From contig NC_020830.1 in the NCBI RefSeq assembly GCF_000152945.2, positions 2,180,501 to 2,244,500 of the forward strand: DNA of 64,000 nucleotides, written 5' to 3'. Under the pieces are notes generated by a model. It ran no database searches. It was not told the origin of the DNA and worked only from the letters and a program-made list of their open reading frames with translations. The position numbers and the translations under genes are program-made. This document shows positions 26,338-35,672 of this stretch, piece after piece. The stretch is from Polaribacter sp. MED152 (lineage in GTDB: Bacteria; Bacteroidota; Bacteroidia; Flavobacteriales; Flavobacteriaceae). The first letter of the stretch is position 1. The number at the start of each line of letters is the position of its first letter.

Positions 26338-27102
26338 ATGAGTAAAGCGCAAGGACAATTAGCAATAGTAACTGGAGCCACAGGTGGTATAGGTTTTGCA
26401 GTTGCAAAAAGATTAGGAAACGAAGGGTATACAGTTATTTTAAATGGGATAGATGATGATGCTGGTGCTGAAAGATTAAAAGAACTTAAAGCTGATGGTA
26501 TTGAGGCTGATTATTATGGGTTTGATGTAACTGATGAAAATGCAGTAACTTCTAACATTACTAAAATTGGTGAAAAATACGGTAAAATCGATGTATTAGT
26601 TAACAATGCAGGTGGTTTAGGAGGTAGATCTCGTTTTGAAGAGATGACTACAGATTTCTATAGATTTGTAATGGCATTAAATCTAGATTCTACATTTTTT
26701 GCTTCAAGAGCAGCCATTCCTTTCTTAAAGAAGAGCGATAATCCATCAATTATTAACTATACATCTAATGCAGGTTGGAATGCAGGTGGCCCAGGTGCTG
26801 GTATCTATGGTACTTCTAAGGCAGCTGTACATGCTATTACAAGAGCTTTAGCAAAAGATTTAGCTGAGTATCAAATTAGAGTAAATGCTGTATCTCCAGG
26901 AACAATTGATACAGATTTTCATAAACAAATTAAGTCTACTAAGCCAGAGGTATTTAAATCTTGGGCAAATAACATTATGTTAGGTAGATTAGGTCAGCCA
27001 GAAGATGTTGCTGGTGTAGTTGCATTTTTAGCAAGTAAAGATGCTGCTTTTATCACTGCAGAAACTATTCAAGTTGGTGGTGGTCAAGCATTAGGTATCT
27101 AA
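26338..27102 (+). CDS. SDR oxidoreductase, putative DEH reductase (copy 2)
   Basis: 254 residues. It has the cofactor motif TGATGGIGFAVA, NNAG followed by GLGGRSRFEEM, and the catalytic Tyr-x-x-x-Lys in GIYGTSKAAVHAITRAL. It follows the MFS gene and is followed by a strong terminator. The likely job is NAD(P)H reduction of DEH to 2-keto-3-deoxygluconate. It differs from the first SDR in the cofactor loop after the second beta-strand (NGIDDDAGAE here, HYFSSADTA there), so the two may prefer different cofactors. Confidence 0.87.
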   Translation: MSKAQGQLAIVTGATGGIGFAVAKRLGNEGYTVILNGIDDDAGAERLKELKADGIEADYYGFDVTDENAVTSNITKIGEKYGKIDVLVNNAGGLGGRSRFEEMTTDFYRFVMALNLDSTFFASRAAIPFLKKSDNPSIINYTSNAGWNAGGPGAGIYGTSKAAVHAITRALAKDLAEYQIRVNAVSPGTIDTDFHKQIKSTKPEVFKSWANNIMLGRLGQPEDVAGVVAFLASKDAAFITAETIQVGGGQALGI

Positions 27103-27129
27103 GACCAATAAATTTTTAATTTCAATAAG

Positions 27130-27157
27130 CGCACTGAGTATTCAGTGCGTTTTTTTT
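27130..27157 (+). terminator. Intrinsic terminator after the gntR-MFS-SDR operon
   Basis: CGCACTGA (27130-27137) and TCAGTGCG (27142-27149) form a perfect stem with a 4-nt loop, followed by eight T. Confidence 0.93.
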
Positions 27158-27335
27158 GTGCTTTACGTATATGGTTTTGGCTTATGATAAAGTAAATAAC
27201 ACCTAATCAGCCTTTTATAAGAATGTCATATTTTTAATGATATTACCAAAATGTTGAATTATTGTTAACAAAAGTATTTAAATCGCCTATTTCGTTGAAT
27301 TAAATTGAATAATTAATAAAAAATTAACATTAAAA

Positions 27336-27365
27336 TTGTGTGAGTCTAAAAAATGCATATATTTG
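27336..27365 (+). promoter_or_regulatory. Promoter of second susC operon (TTG-N19-TATATTTG)
   Basis: TTG at 27336-27338, exactly 19 bp, then TATATTTG at 27358-27365. This is a full match to the Bacteroidetes consensus. The -7 box overlaps the first of four operator copies. Confidence 0.75.
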
Positions 27366-27413
27366 GAAAACCAATTTGGTTTACCAATTTGGTTGACCAA
27401 GTTGGTTTTCCAG
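27363..27413. promoter_or_regulatory. Quadruple operator D, predicted GntR-type array
   Basis: Four 12-bp palindromes are joined by single bases: TTGGAAAACCAA (27363-27374), TTGGTTTACCAA (27376-27387), TTGGTTGACCAA (27389-27400) and TTGGTTTTCCAG (27402-27413). Every centre is 13 bp from the next. The rest of 27158-27572 has no gene. Confidence 0.85.
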
Positions 27414-27572
27414 ATTGTTAAGTAAATTGTAACATTTTATTTAAGATTGAATTTGAATTAATTAAGATTAGAAGGGTAGACCTTTATCTGCCCTTTTTAA
27501 TTCAAATCTAAATTAACACGTATTACCAGGGTCACACAAGTGATGAATTATATATTAAACATTAACATTATT

Positions 27573-30500
27573 ATGAAACTAAAACTGAAATTGGCATTAC
27601 TGTTTGTAATGTTGGTAAGCTTTTGCAATTATGCTCAAGAAGCTTACACTCTTAAAGGTAAAGTAACTACAGAAGTAGGTAATGAGATTTTACCAGGAGT
27701 TTCTATTGTTGTTCAAGGTAGCACAGTAGGAACTGAAACTGATTTTGATGGTAACTATACTATTAAGGTTAAACAAGGAGATGTGTTGGCATTTTCTTAT
27801 TTAGGTTATGCTACTAAAACTTTTACAATTACCAATCAACAAACTTTAAATGTAACCTTAGCAGAAGATTCAAGTGCTTTAGATGAAGTAGTAGTTGTAG
27901 GTTATGGTAGTAGAAAAAGATCTCAAATAACTGGAGCTGTTGCCAAAATTGGTGGTGGTGAAGTTGCAGCTGTTCAAGCAGTTCGTGTGGACGACGCTTT
28001 AGCAGGTAAATTAGCAGGGGTTTTAATTCAGAATCAAGATGGTTCTCCAGGTGCTGCACCAAAAATTCAAATTAGAGCAGCATCTTCAATTTCTGGGGCT
28101 TCAAACCCATTAATTGTTGTAGATGGTTATCCTATCTCAGGTGGTTTAGAAACAGTAAACCCAAATGATATTCAAAGCTTAGAAATCTTAAAAGATGCAG
28201 CTTCTGCAGCTATTTACGGTTCTAGAGGTGCGAATGGTGTTGTTTTAGTAACAACTAAAAAGGGTTCTTCTGGTAAAACTACTTTTAACTATAATGCATA
28301 CACAAGTATTTCTAACAAATACAGAGAAAATATTTTAATGTCTGGTCCTGAGTGGGCTGCACATTCTAGAGCTCAAATTGCAGCTGGTAACTGGACAAGT
28401 ACAGTTAACTTAGTAGACCCTGCATTTTTAGAGTACAGATTAAGTGCTTACGAAAATTCACCTGGAGCAATTAGTCCAGAAGACTGGTTATTTCAAACGG
28501 GTTCTACTACAGCTCATGATTTTAGTATGAGTGGTGGTAATGAAGGTACTAAGTACTATGCTTCTGTGGGATACCAAAACGCAGAAGGTGTTGTACAAAC
28601 ACAAGGTTTTGAAAGACTAAATGCTCGTTTAAATGTTGATGCAACTTTAGGCGATAAGTTTAAAGCAGGAATTGCTTTCAATGGATTTACTTCTAAAAGA
28701 GACATTTTAGGACATGATATGAGAGATTTATTAAGAGCTTATGGTGTTCATTCAATTTATCATACAGCAGAATCAATTGCATTCGTTCAACAATTAGATC
28801 AACAAGCACAAGCTTTAGGTTTAGCTGCTTTTGATAATGGTTATAGAGGTTCTACTTACGAAGCAAGTTCTATTTATGATTTAGAGCCAGGAATGGCTGC
28901 TCAAGATTGGCATTATGGTAGAGCTAACAATGGTATTGGTGGTTCTGGAGATGCAGGTCCTGCAGCTAAGTTAGACAATGTAGATAGCTGGCAAAAAACG
29001 TTTTTTGGAAATGTAAATACGTATTTACAGTACAATATTTTAGAAGGATTAAATATCAAAACCGTATTAGGTGGAGATATGAGAGATACTCAAACCTATG
29101 CACATAGATTATTAGGTTACGATTCAAGAGCAAGAGATTCTCAAACATTTATGGATCAAGCAGATTTAAAAGTTTCTACAGTATTAAGTGAAACTACATT
29201 AAACTTTGCAAGAACAATTGGTAAACACGATATTTCTGCAGTAGTTGGTATGGAATTCCAAAATACTAGATTTATTGGTACAAGATTAGATGGAGCTAAC
29301 GTTCCTGATGAAGCTGTATTAAACTACAACTTATTCGATCCTGCAGATATTACTGTTACAGAAAGAGATGAAACAAGAGTTAGAGAAAGTGTATTTGGTA
29401 GAGTAAACTACTCTTATGATGATCGTTTCTTATTAACTGCTTCTTTAAGAAGAGATGGTGACTCTAGATTTGGAGCTAACAATAGATATGAAACATTCCC
29501 TGCAGTATCTGTAGGTTGGAATTTACATAACGAATCTTTTTTACAAGATAGTGAAACATTAAGTAGATTAAAATTAAGATTTAGTACAGGTTCTTTAGGT
29601 ACAACATCTTTCTTAGGTTCTTATGATTCTTTAAGTTTATTAGATCCTTCAGCAACTATTTTTGGAACAGGATATTTAATTCCATCTAACTCTGCTAACC
29701 CAGATTTAACATGGCAAACAAATACAGAAACAAACTTTGGTGTAGATTTAGGTTTCTTAAACAACCGTTTTACAGTTGGTTTAGATTACTATACATCTGA
29801 TATTGAAGATATCTTAATTAACCAAGCACAATCAGAAGTGTTAGGTAACCCAACATCTATTCTTAACGTTGGAGATGTAAGAAGTTCAGGTTTTGAATTT
29901 GAATTTTCTGGTAGCATAGTTAGTCAAGAAGACTTTTCTTGGAGTGCAAGTGCAAACTTATCTACAGTAGATACAGAAATTACAGACTTAGGAGGTTTAG
30001 ATGAATTACCACAACAAATTTTTGGTCAAAGTGGTAGAGGACCAGTATTTAGAAACTACGTTGGTGGTGGAATTGGTGAAATGTGGGGATTAGAAACTAT
30101 TGGAGAAGTAGAAATGGAATACTTAGCTGATGGTACAAGACACCCAAACAATCAATCTGGTGAATCTTATGTGGTAGATCAAAATGGAGATGGTATTATT
30201 GACAGAACAAGAACTGTAGAAGATGGTGGAGATTTAGTAAAAATCGGTCAGAACACACCAGATTTCTACTGGGGTATGTCTCAGAACTTTAGATACAAGA
30301 AATTCGATATGTCTTTCCAATTACAAGGTTCTCATGGAGCAGAAGTGTATAATATAGATCCACTTTACTACGGTTCTCAATGGGGAGGTAGATTAGACTA
30401 TGCACGTTTAGATGCAAATGGAGATGGTATTGCTGATCATAATGGAGAATATTATGAAAGAAACAGAAACCAAACAGATGCTATGATTCAAGATGCTTCT

Positions 30501-30740
30501 TACGTTGCATTAAGAAACTTAACTATTGGTTATACTTTAGATGACGTTGCAAGTAGAATTGGTTTAAACTCTATTAGATTATATGGAGCAGCAACTAACT
30601 TACTTTACATTATGGCAAGCGATTATACTTCTTATAACCCAGAAGGTGTGAATACTACAGACCCAACAGTTTATGGTGCTCAAGTAGGTGCTAGCCCAGT
30701 TGTTAGAAGTTTTACAATTGGTTTAAATGTTAAATTTTAA
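27573..30740 (+). CDS. susC: SusC-like TonB-dependent receptor (pair 2)
   Basis: About 1055 residues from ATG 27573, where the signal peptide MKLKLKLALLFVMLVSF begins; the GTG at 27540 and ATG at 27543 are in frame but less likely. It has a CarboxypepD_reg domain (LKGKVTTEVGNEILPGV), a TonB-box-like DEVVVVGYGS, a plug with PLIVVDGYPIS and IYGSRGANGVVLVTTKKG, and a barrel ending in FTIGLNVKF. It is paired with susD after 11 bp. It differs strongly from pair 1 in the barrel, so the two systems probably take different alginate oligomers. It has the densest operator array of the locus. Confidence 0.96.
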   Translation: MKLKLKLALLFVMLVSFCNYAQEAYTLKGKVTTEVGNEILPGVSIVVQGSTVGTETDFDGNYTIKVKQGDVLAFSYLGYATKTFTITNQQTLNVTLAEDSSALDEVVVVGYGSRKRSQITGAVAKIGGGEVAAVQAVRVDDALAGKLAGVLIQNQDGSPGAAPKIQIRAASSISGASNPLIVVDGYPISGGLETVNPNDIQSLEILKDAASAAIYGSRGANGVVLVTTKKGSSGKTTFNYNAYTSISNKYRENILMSGPEWAAHSRAQIAAGNWTSTVNLVDPAFLEYRLSAYENSPGAISPEDWLFQTGSTTAHDFSMSGGNEGTKYYASVGYQNAEGVVQTQGFERLNARLNVDATLGDKFKAGIAFNGFTSKRDILGHDMRDLLRAYGVHSIYHTAESIAFVQQLDQQAQALGLAAFDNGYRGSTYEASSIYDLEPGMAAQDWHYGRANNGIGGSGDAGPAAKLDNVDSWQKTFFGNVNTYLQYNILEGLNIKTVLGGDMRDTQTYAHRLLGYDSRARDSQTFMDQADLKVSTVLSETTLNFARTIGKHDISAVVGMEFQNTRFIGTRLDGANVPDEAVLNYNLFDPADITVTERDETRVRESVFGRVNYSYDDRFLLTASLRRDGDSRFGANNRYETFPAVSVGWNLHNESFLQDSETLSRLKLRFSTGSLGTTSFLGSYDSLSLLDPSATIFGTGYLIPSNSANPDLTWQTNTETNFGVDLGFLNNRFTVGLDYYTSDIEDILINQAQSEVLGNPTSILNVGDVRSSGFEFEFSGSIVSQEDFSWSASANLSTVDTEITDLGGLDELPQQIFGQSGRGPVFRNYVGGGIGEMWGLETIGEVEMEYLADGTRHPNNQSGESYVVDQNGDGIIDRTRTVEDGGDLVKIGQNTPDFYWGMSQNFRYKKFDMSFQLQGSHGAEVYNIDPLYYGSQWGGRLDYARLDANGDGIADHNGEYYERNRNQTDAMIQDASYVALRNLTIGYTLDDVASRIGLNSIRLYGAATNLLYIMASDYTSYNPEGVNTTDPTVYGAQVGASPVVRSFTIGLNVKF

Positions 30741-30751
30741 AAAATAAAAAG

Positions 30752-32074
30752 ATGAGAAAAATATATATATTACTAGCTGCGCTGTTTATTGCAACAGCAT
30801 GTGACTCAGATTTAGATCAAGCACCACCAAATTTAGCAAGTGCAGATTCTTTAACTGACTTTTCAGGAGTATTAAATGCAGCATACTACTACCAATTAGG
30901 AAGTGTAACACCATTAGCAGTAATGGGCGAGTTTAGATCTGATAACGCAGTTATGGACGAAGCACCATACACAGAGTTTGACGCTTTTACAGCAAACTTA
31001 ACAACCATGGAAGATCAGTTCTTTGGCCCACTTTATACAGCAATGTATAAGTCAATTTTAAGTGCGAACAACGTAATTGAGAATTCAGAAGATGCTACAG
31101 AAATAGCAGAAGCTAAGTTTTTAAGAGCATTATCTTACTACAAATTAGTAAAGTCTTTTGGAGCAGTAACCGTAAATTTAGAAGCATCTCCAAGTTTAAC
31201 AGATACATCTATTTTAGCAAGAGTACCTGCTATGGATGTGTATAGTAATGTAGTAGTTCCAGATTTAAATGATGCAATCTCTGGTTTATCAACTACAATT
31301 ACAAACGGAAGAGCTTCTAGATATGCTGCACAAGCATTATTAGGTAAAGTATATGCAGCAATGGGTAACTATGCAAGTGCTGCTACTAATTTAGGAGCAG
31401 TTGTAAATGGAGCTTCAGGAGCAGGTATTGCTTTAGAAGCAAACTTTAGTGATATTTTCGGATTTGAAAATGAAGGAAATTCTGAAATTATTTATGCTAC
31501 ACAAATTTCTAGTTCTATTGTAGATGAGTATGGTTTTGGTTCTGATTTTTGGAACTGGTTTGTAGGAGATGATTCTAAAGCAGATTTTCCAGTAGATTCA
31601 GATTTAGTAGCTGCCTTTGATGCAAGTGATGCAACTGGTGCAACAGATTTAAGAAGAGCTGTTACTTTAGATGCAGCAGGAACAACTGCTATTAAGTTTC
31701 CAAAAGATGGTGGAAATGGAGGAGAACATGATTGGATTGAAATCAGATTAGGAGATGTAATTTTATTATATGCAGAGGCATTAAACGAGAATGGAGATCC
31801 AACAGGAGCTGCAACTCAACTTAATAAAATTAGAAATAGAGCAGGTTTAGCGAACACTACAGCTTCTACGCAAGCTGAGTTAAGAACAGCTATTTTAAAC
31901 GAGAGAAGATTAGAGTTAGCCTTTGAAGGTCATAGATGGGATGATTTAGTAAGAACAAACACTGTAGACGCAGAAATGGGTACTACTGTAAATAGTAACT
32001 ACTACTTGTTTCCAATACCAATTTCTGAAATATTAGCAACTGGTGGTGTTATAACACAAAATGCTGGTTACTAG
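30752..32074 (+). CDS. susD: SusD-like surface glycan-binding lipoprotein (pair 2)
   Basis: 440 residues, shorter than the 531-residue SusD of pair 1. The lipobox ATAC gives Cys17. SusD features include EAKFLRALSYYKLVKSFGAV, LGDVILLYAEALNENGD, LNKIRNRAGLANT, and ERRLELAFEGHRWDDLVR, ending with the YLFPIPISEI type close. It is cotranscribed with susC and followed by a perfect terminator. No SusE/F-like partner follows in this unit. Confidence 0.95.
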   Translation: MRKIYILLAALFIATACDSDLDQAPPNLASADSLTDFSGVLNAAYYYQLGSVTPLAVMGEFRSDNAVMDEAPYTEFDAFTANLTTMEDQFFGPLYTAMYKSILSANNVIENSEDATEIAEAKFLRALSYYKLVKSFGAVTVNLEASPSLTDTSILARVPAMDVYSNVVVPDLNDAISGLSTTITNGRASRYAAQALLGKVYAAMGNYASAATNLGAVVNGASGAGIALEANFSDIFGFENEGNSEIIYATQISSSIVDEYGFGSDFWNWFVGDDSKADFPVDSDLVAAFDASDATGATDLRRAVTLDAAGTTAIKFPKDGGNGGEHDWIEIRLGDVILLYAEALNENGDPTGAATQLNKIRNRAGLANTTASTQAELRTAILNERRLELAFEGHRWDDLVRTNTVDAEMGTTVNSNYYLFPIPISEILATGGVITQNAGY

Positions 32075-32106
32075 TCTTTGTTATTAAGTTTTATAAATGT
32101 AATAAG

Positions 32107-32138
32107 CTGGCTTCATGAAAATGAAGCCAGTTTTTTTT
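32107..32138 (+). terminator. Intrinsic terminator after the second susCD operon
   Basis: CTGGCTTCAT, a GAAA tetraloop and ATGAAGCCAG form a perfect 10-bp stem, followed by eight T. Confidence 0.95.
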
Positions 32139-32387
32139 GCAATAATGGCAAAGCAGTCTATTTGTTAGTTATAAAGTTAATTATTGTAAGTATAGCAGAG
32201 ATTAAGAGGGTTTAAGGTTGAGCCTTATATAAATCCTTTTATAAGGGCTATAATTCGTGTTCTTAGGTATTAATTAAAAAGTTGGGAGCTTTAGAATAGC
32301 TAGGCATCTTTTCCTCAGCCAAATCAATATTAGAGCAATCTATTTAACTTTGATTAGTTAATAACTAAGAGCATATACTAGAAAGAA
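32139..32387. other. Intergenic stretch without recognised gene
   Basis: About 250 bp lie between two convergent units. I see no coding frame or further signal. It ends at the hairpin serving the minus-strand PL6 gene. Confidence 0.6.
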
Positions 32388-32416
32388 AAAAAACACCTCT
32401 AGAAGGTGTTTTTTAT
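32388..32416 (-). terminator. Intrinsic terminator of the minus-strand PL6 gene
   Basis: ACACCT and AGGTGT flank a short CTAGA loop, with an A run before and a T run after, so it can work on either strand. It lies about 50 bp beyond the PL6 stop. Confidence 0.75.
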
Positions 32417-32462
32417 ATACTATAGGTAATGCAATGTTAAGTTGATTAGAAAGAGCCTTTGT

Positions 32463-34856
32463 TTAACTTTTAGGCTGAATTAAACCAATATCATCTATAT
32501 CATTATTCGTTTTTAATAAAGGCGATTTTTTACTTGGTATAAATAGATTCTTATCATCCCATTTTGGACTTCTGTAAATAAGATTTGCGCTTTTTGCTCC
32601 ACTATTTACCTTTACTTTTCCACATAAATTAATAAGACTGTTTTCAATTCTATTATCCTTACCATATAAACTTACGGCTGTTTTAATTTTGTAACTATTC
32701 TCAAAAACCGAGTTTTTAATAATCACAGTAGGTATCGATTTTAATCGAATAATATTCCCTTTTTCGCTATTATTAACATTACTAAATACAGAGTTTGTAA
32801 CTACTAATTTAGCTGGGCTATCATTCACTAAAGGTCCTGTTTTTACATAGTTGATGGCAAATTCCTCAATATTATCAAAAACAGTATTATGTATTAAAAT
32901 AGTATTGGCATTGTATTTGGCAAAATTGTTCTTTTCGTAAGATAAATTTAAGCCTCTGTAACTATCTTTAAATATTGAGTTCTTTATACTTATTGTATCT
33001 GCTAACGTGCCTATGTATGCTTTGTAAATACTACCACCATTGGTATTTGTAAAATTTTGAAAAGTACAATTGTCTACAAATAAATTGTAGGTTTCACCTA
33101 GTTCTTTATCTGGCGAAACTACAGCGTATTTAACTTTTGTGTCATTATCACCATCAATAACTAAATTTTCTAATCTTAATGTGGCATTTTCTTGAACTCT
33201 AAAGAAATAATTTAAGGGTTTTGGCAAATCATCATTTGCTTTAATAATTGTTTTGGCAGTTCCTCTAACAGTAACATCACCTTTAATTTTTTGAGTTTTA
33301 TTGATGTAATAAATTCCATCTGATAAAACCATTGTTGTCTTTGCAGTTGCTTTTTTAAGCGCTTTTGCAAAAGTATCTGAGCCTGGAGCTACTTTTATTT
33401 CTTTTTCTTTTATTACAACCTCTGGCTCTTCAATTATAGGTTTCCAATATGGCCCAGTCCTTATTAATAAAGCTTTCGGAAACCTTTTATTTCCTAAATT
33501 AAAAGCACCTACTACAAGCTCTTTTCTTGGGTAACCAACAATATCTTTTTCTGGACTTGAGCTATCCTTATAACTAGAAATCAAAGAAGGATTATTAGCA
33601 GTTGGCATGGGTATAGATTGTAGTAATTTCCAATCTACAGTTAGTTTTTGAAATACATTAGCATCTGCAGATGCACTTGAATCTAATATATTTTTAAAGA
33701 ATTTGATACCACTAATGTTATCAGAAATATCTAAAACTTCACTACCATCTGTATTGGTTACTAAATTATTTGCAAAAATAGAATTGATAGGAGGTAGCGT
33801 TCTTTCATCGTCTTTACCAGCACCAAATGCTATAGGCCCACAATTGATGATAGTATTATTTTGTACGTTTACATTCTTAACTTGGTTGTATCTATTTAGA
33901 GGTGAGTTAGGAACACCATTCATAATAACAATTGGTCCTCTAAAACCATCGCCTCTTAAACCAATTAATAAATTGTTTCTTACAATATGGCCTTCGTTTA
34001 TAATTCTAATTCCACCTGTTCTTTTAACATTATTACCAATAAAAACATTGTTTTCTACAAGAGCATTATTTCCATGTCTTAAGGTTAATGTACCCTGACT
34101 TTCAATAAATAGGTTGTTTCTAAAGATATTGTCTGCAGATTTATTTGAAATAATTTCTATTTCACCATCACAATTTTGAAAAGTGTTGTTTTCTACGAGT
34201 GTTTTAGAAGATTTCATAGAATTTGCACTTGTACCAATTCTAATAGTTTCTCCACCATTTTTGCCTAAATCTGGTCTTTTACCGAAAAAATTATGATCTA
34301 TTTGATGATTATTTTCAACATGTTCTTCGCCTTTAAGCCAAACAACTAAAGTAGTACCATCATTTGTTTTTCCAGTAAAATTGTTATGGTCTACTCTGTT
34401 ATTTTTACCCCAAATATCTACCCAATGAGAATTTATGCTAGTATCTTCTGGGTTATAATAAGAAATTGTGTTGTGTGTAAATCTGCAATTATTTGCAAAT
34501 TCTTTAGAGTTTTTACGAAACTGCACTATAGATTTTTTTGTAGGATTACCATCTTTAAACCATAAGCCTTCTACAATGATGTAAGTACCATAAATTTTAA
34601 TAGAAGAGTTCCCATCCAAAATAACTTCACCAGCTTTTTCTGCTTTTACTGTAATTGGTTGTGCCTCTGTTCCATTACCATATGCATCAAGACTAACATC
34701 TGTCCAAACTCCGTTTTTTAATATAATTGTAGAACCTGCAGTAGCATTTTTAATGGCTTCTTTGTATTCTGTAGTGTTTGAAACTAAAATTTCTTGTTGT
34801 GCATAACAGAAAGACGTAAGAAAAATAAGGGCTAAAGTAAAAATTGAATTTCTCAT
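32463..34856 (-). CDS. PL6 alginate lyase, two-domain secreted protein
   Basis: About 797 residues from ATG 34856; the in-frame TTG at 34874 lies inside an operator and is rejected. The signal peptide ends near FCYAQ with no lipobox at the cut site, unlike the other PL6. The N-terminal beta-helix has GGETIRIGTS, CDGEIEIISNK and TLRHGN; Lys239 and Arg260 are the expected catalytic pair. The C-terminal half is a second beta-helix (about 500-797). It lies alone on the minus strand, converges on susCD 2, and has its own double operator. It is probably periplasmic or released; no T9SS domain is seen. Confidence 0.92.
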   Translation of the reverse strand: MRNSIFTLALIFLTSFCYAQQEILVSNTTEYKEAIKNATAGSTIILKNGVWTDVSLDAYGNGTEAQPITVKAEKAGEVILDGNSSIKIYGTYIIVEGLWFKDGNPTKKSIVQFRKNSKEFANNCRFTHNTISYYNPEDTSINSHWVDIWGKNNRVDHNNFTGKTNDGTTLVVWLKGEEHVENNHQIDHNFFGKRPDLGKNGGETIRIGTSANSMKSSKTLVENNTFQNCDGEIEIISNKSADNIFRNNLFIESQGTLTLRHGNNALVENNVFIGNNVKRTGGIRIINEGHIVRNNLLIGLRGDGFRGPIVIMNGVPNSPLNRYNQVKNVNVQNNTIINCGPIAFGAGKDDERTLPPINSIFANNLVTNTDGSEVLDISDNISGIKFFKNILDSSASADANVFQKLTVDWKLLQSIPMPTANNPSLISSYKDSSSPEKDIVGYPRKELVVGAFNLGNKRFPKALLIRTGPYWKPIIEEPEVVIKEKEIKVAPGSDTFAKALKKATAKTTMVLSDGIYYINKTQKIKGDVTVRGTAKTIIKANDDLPKPLNYFFRVQENATLRLENLVIDGDNDTKVKYAVVSPDKELGETYNLFVDNCTFQNFTNTNGGSIYKAYIGTLADTISIKNSIFKDSYRGLNLSYEKNNFAKYNANTILIHNTVFDNIEEFAINYVKTGPLVNDSPAKLVVTNSVFSNVNNSEKGNIIRLKSIPTVIIKNSVFENSYKIKTAVSLYGKDNRIENSLINLCGKVKVNSGAKSANLIYRSPKWDDKNLFIPSKKSPLLKTNNDIDDIGLIQPKS

Positions 34857-34862
34857 AATCAA

Positions 34863-34887
34863 GTGGTTTACCAATTTGGTAAACCAA
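34863..34887. promoter_or_regulatory. Double operator E, predicted GntR-type site
   Basis: GTGGTTTACCAA (34863-34874) and TTGGTAAACCAA (34876-34887) have centres 13 bp apart. They lie 6 bp before the PL6 ATG on the minus strand. Confidence 0.78.
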
Positions 34888-34892
34888 ATATA
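34885..34892 (-). promoter_or_regulatory. -7 box of the minus-strand PL6 gene
   Basis: Read on the minus strand the bases are TATATTTG, a full match to TAnnTTTG that runs into the operator as in the other promoters. A TTG at the -33 place was not seen. Confidence 0.55.
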
Positions 34893-34940
34893 CAGGAAAG
34901 AATTTATTTTTAAATAAAGATTTTTAGCTTATTTATTAGT

Positions 34941-35642
34941 TTACCCTAGCCAACCATCTCTATCCAAGCTTCTATATTGTATAGCTTCAGCAATATGGTC
35001 TGGAGTAATGTTTTCTGAATTGGCCAAATCTGCTATAGTTCTAGCCACTTTTAAAATTCGGTCATAAGCTCTAGCAGAAAGGTTCAATTTTTCCATAGCT
35101 GTTTTAATTAATAGTAAACTTTCTTCAGATAATTTACAAAACTCTCGAATTTGTTTCACATTCATTTGAGCATTATAATGCAAGTTCTGGTAGTTTTTGA
35201 AACGTATAGATTGCAGTTCTCTTGCAGCTGTAACTCTCTTTCTAATTACAACTGAAGACTCTCCTTTTCTTTCTTCGGATAATTTTTCGAAAGGGACAGG
35301 TGTAACTTCTATGTGTATATCGATTCTATCTAATAATGGGCCAGATATTTTACTTAAATAACGCTGCATTTCTTGAGGAGAGGAGGTCATTGGTGAATTT
35401 GGATCATTAAAAAAACCAGATGGACTAGGATTCATGCTTGCTACCAACATAAAACTACTAGGGTAGGTAACTGTGAATCTTGCTCTAGAAATTGTAACTT
35501 CTCGATCTTCTAAAGGTTGACGCATTACTTCTAAAACTGTACGTTTAAATTCAGGCAATTCATCTAAAAACAAAACACCATTATGAGAAAGTGATATTTC
35601 TCCTGGTTGTGGATATTGGCCTCCACCAACTAGAGCAACATC
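34941..35642 (-). pseudogene. comM: comM, C-terminal fragment (Mg-chelatase-like AAA protein)
   Basis: The frame is open from the element junction (Asp codon 35640-35642) to the stop at 34941. It reads DVALVGGGQYPQPGEISLSH and then the Walker B region GVLFLDELPEF, the VTISRA block, sensor-type MNPSPSGFF and the C-terminal domain RILKVARTIADLA. The N-terminal part, including Walker A, lies about 6.9 kb away at 42555-43400. ComM is a hexameric helicase that aids branch migration during natural transformation. This fragment has no native start or promoter, so it should be inactive while the element is present. Confidence 0.92.
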
Positions 35643-35657
35643 TGTTGTTTTATAATA

Positions 35658-35667
35658 ATGTGGTGGT
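35658..35667. repeat. Left-end arm of the predicted attP
   Basis: ATGTGGTGGT lies 15 bp inside the left core. It is the near-complement of ACCTCCACAT at the right end (9 of 10), so the circular form would have an inverted repeat around the core. Confidence 0.55.
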
Positions 35668-35672
35668 ATTAA

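Noticed and set aside
27363..27413. CRISPR-like array (four short regular repeats)
   Set aside because: The units are 12-bp palindromes joined by single bases, without spacers or cas genes.
3474..34887. Repeated TTGGTAAACCAA read as ends of a transposon or a dispersed repeat
   Set aside because: Each copy set lies directly before a gene of the same pathway and overlaps a promoter; no transposase or target duplication accompanies them.
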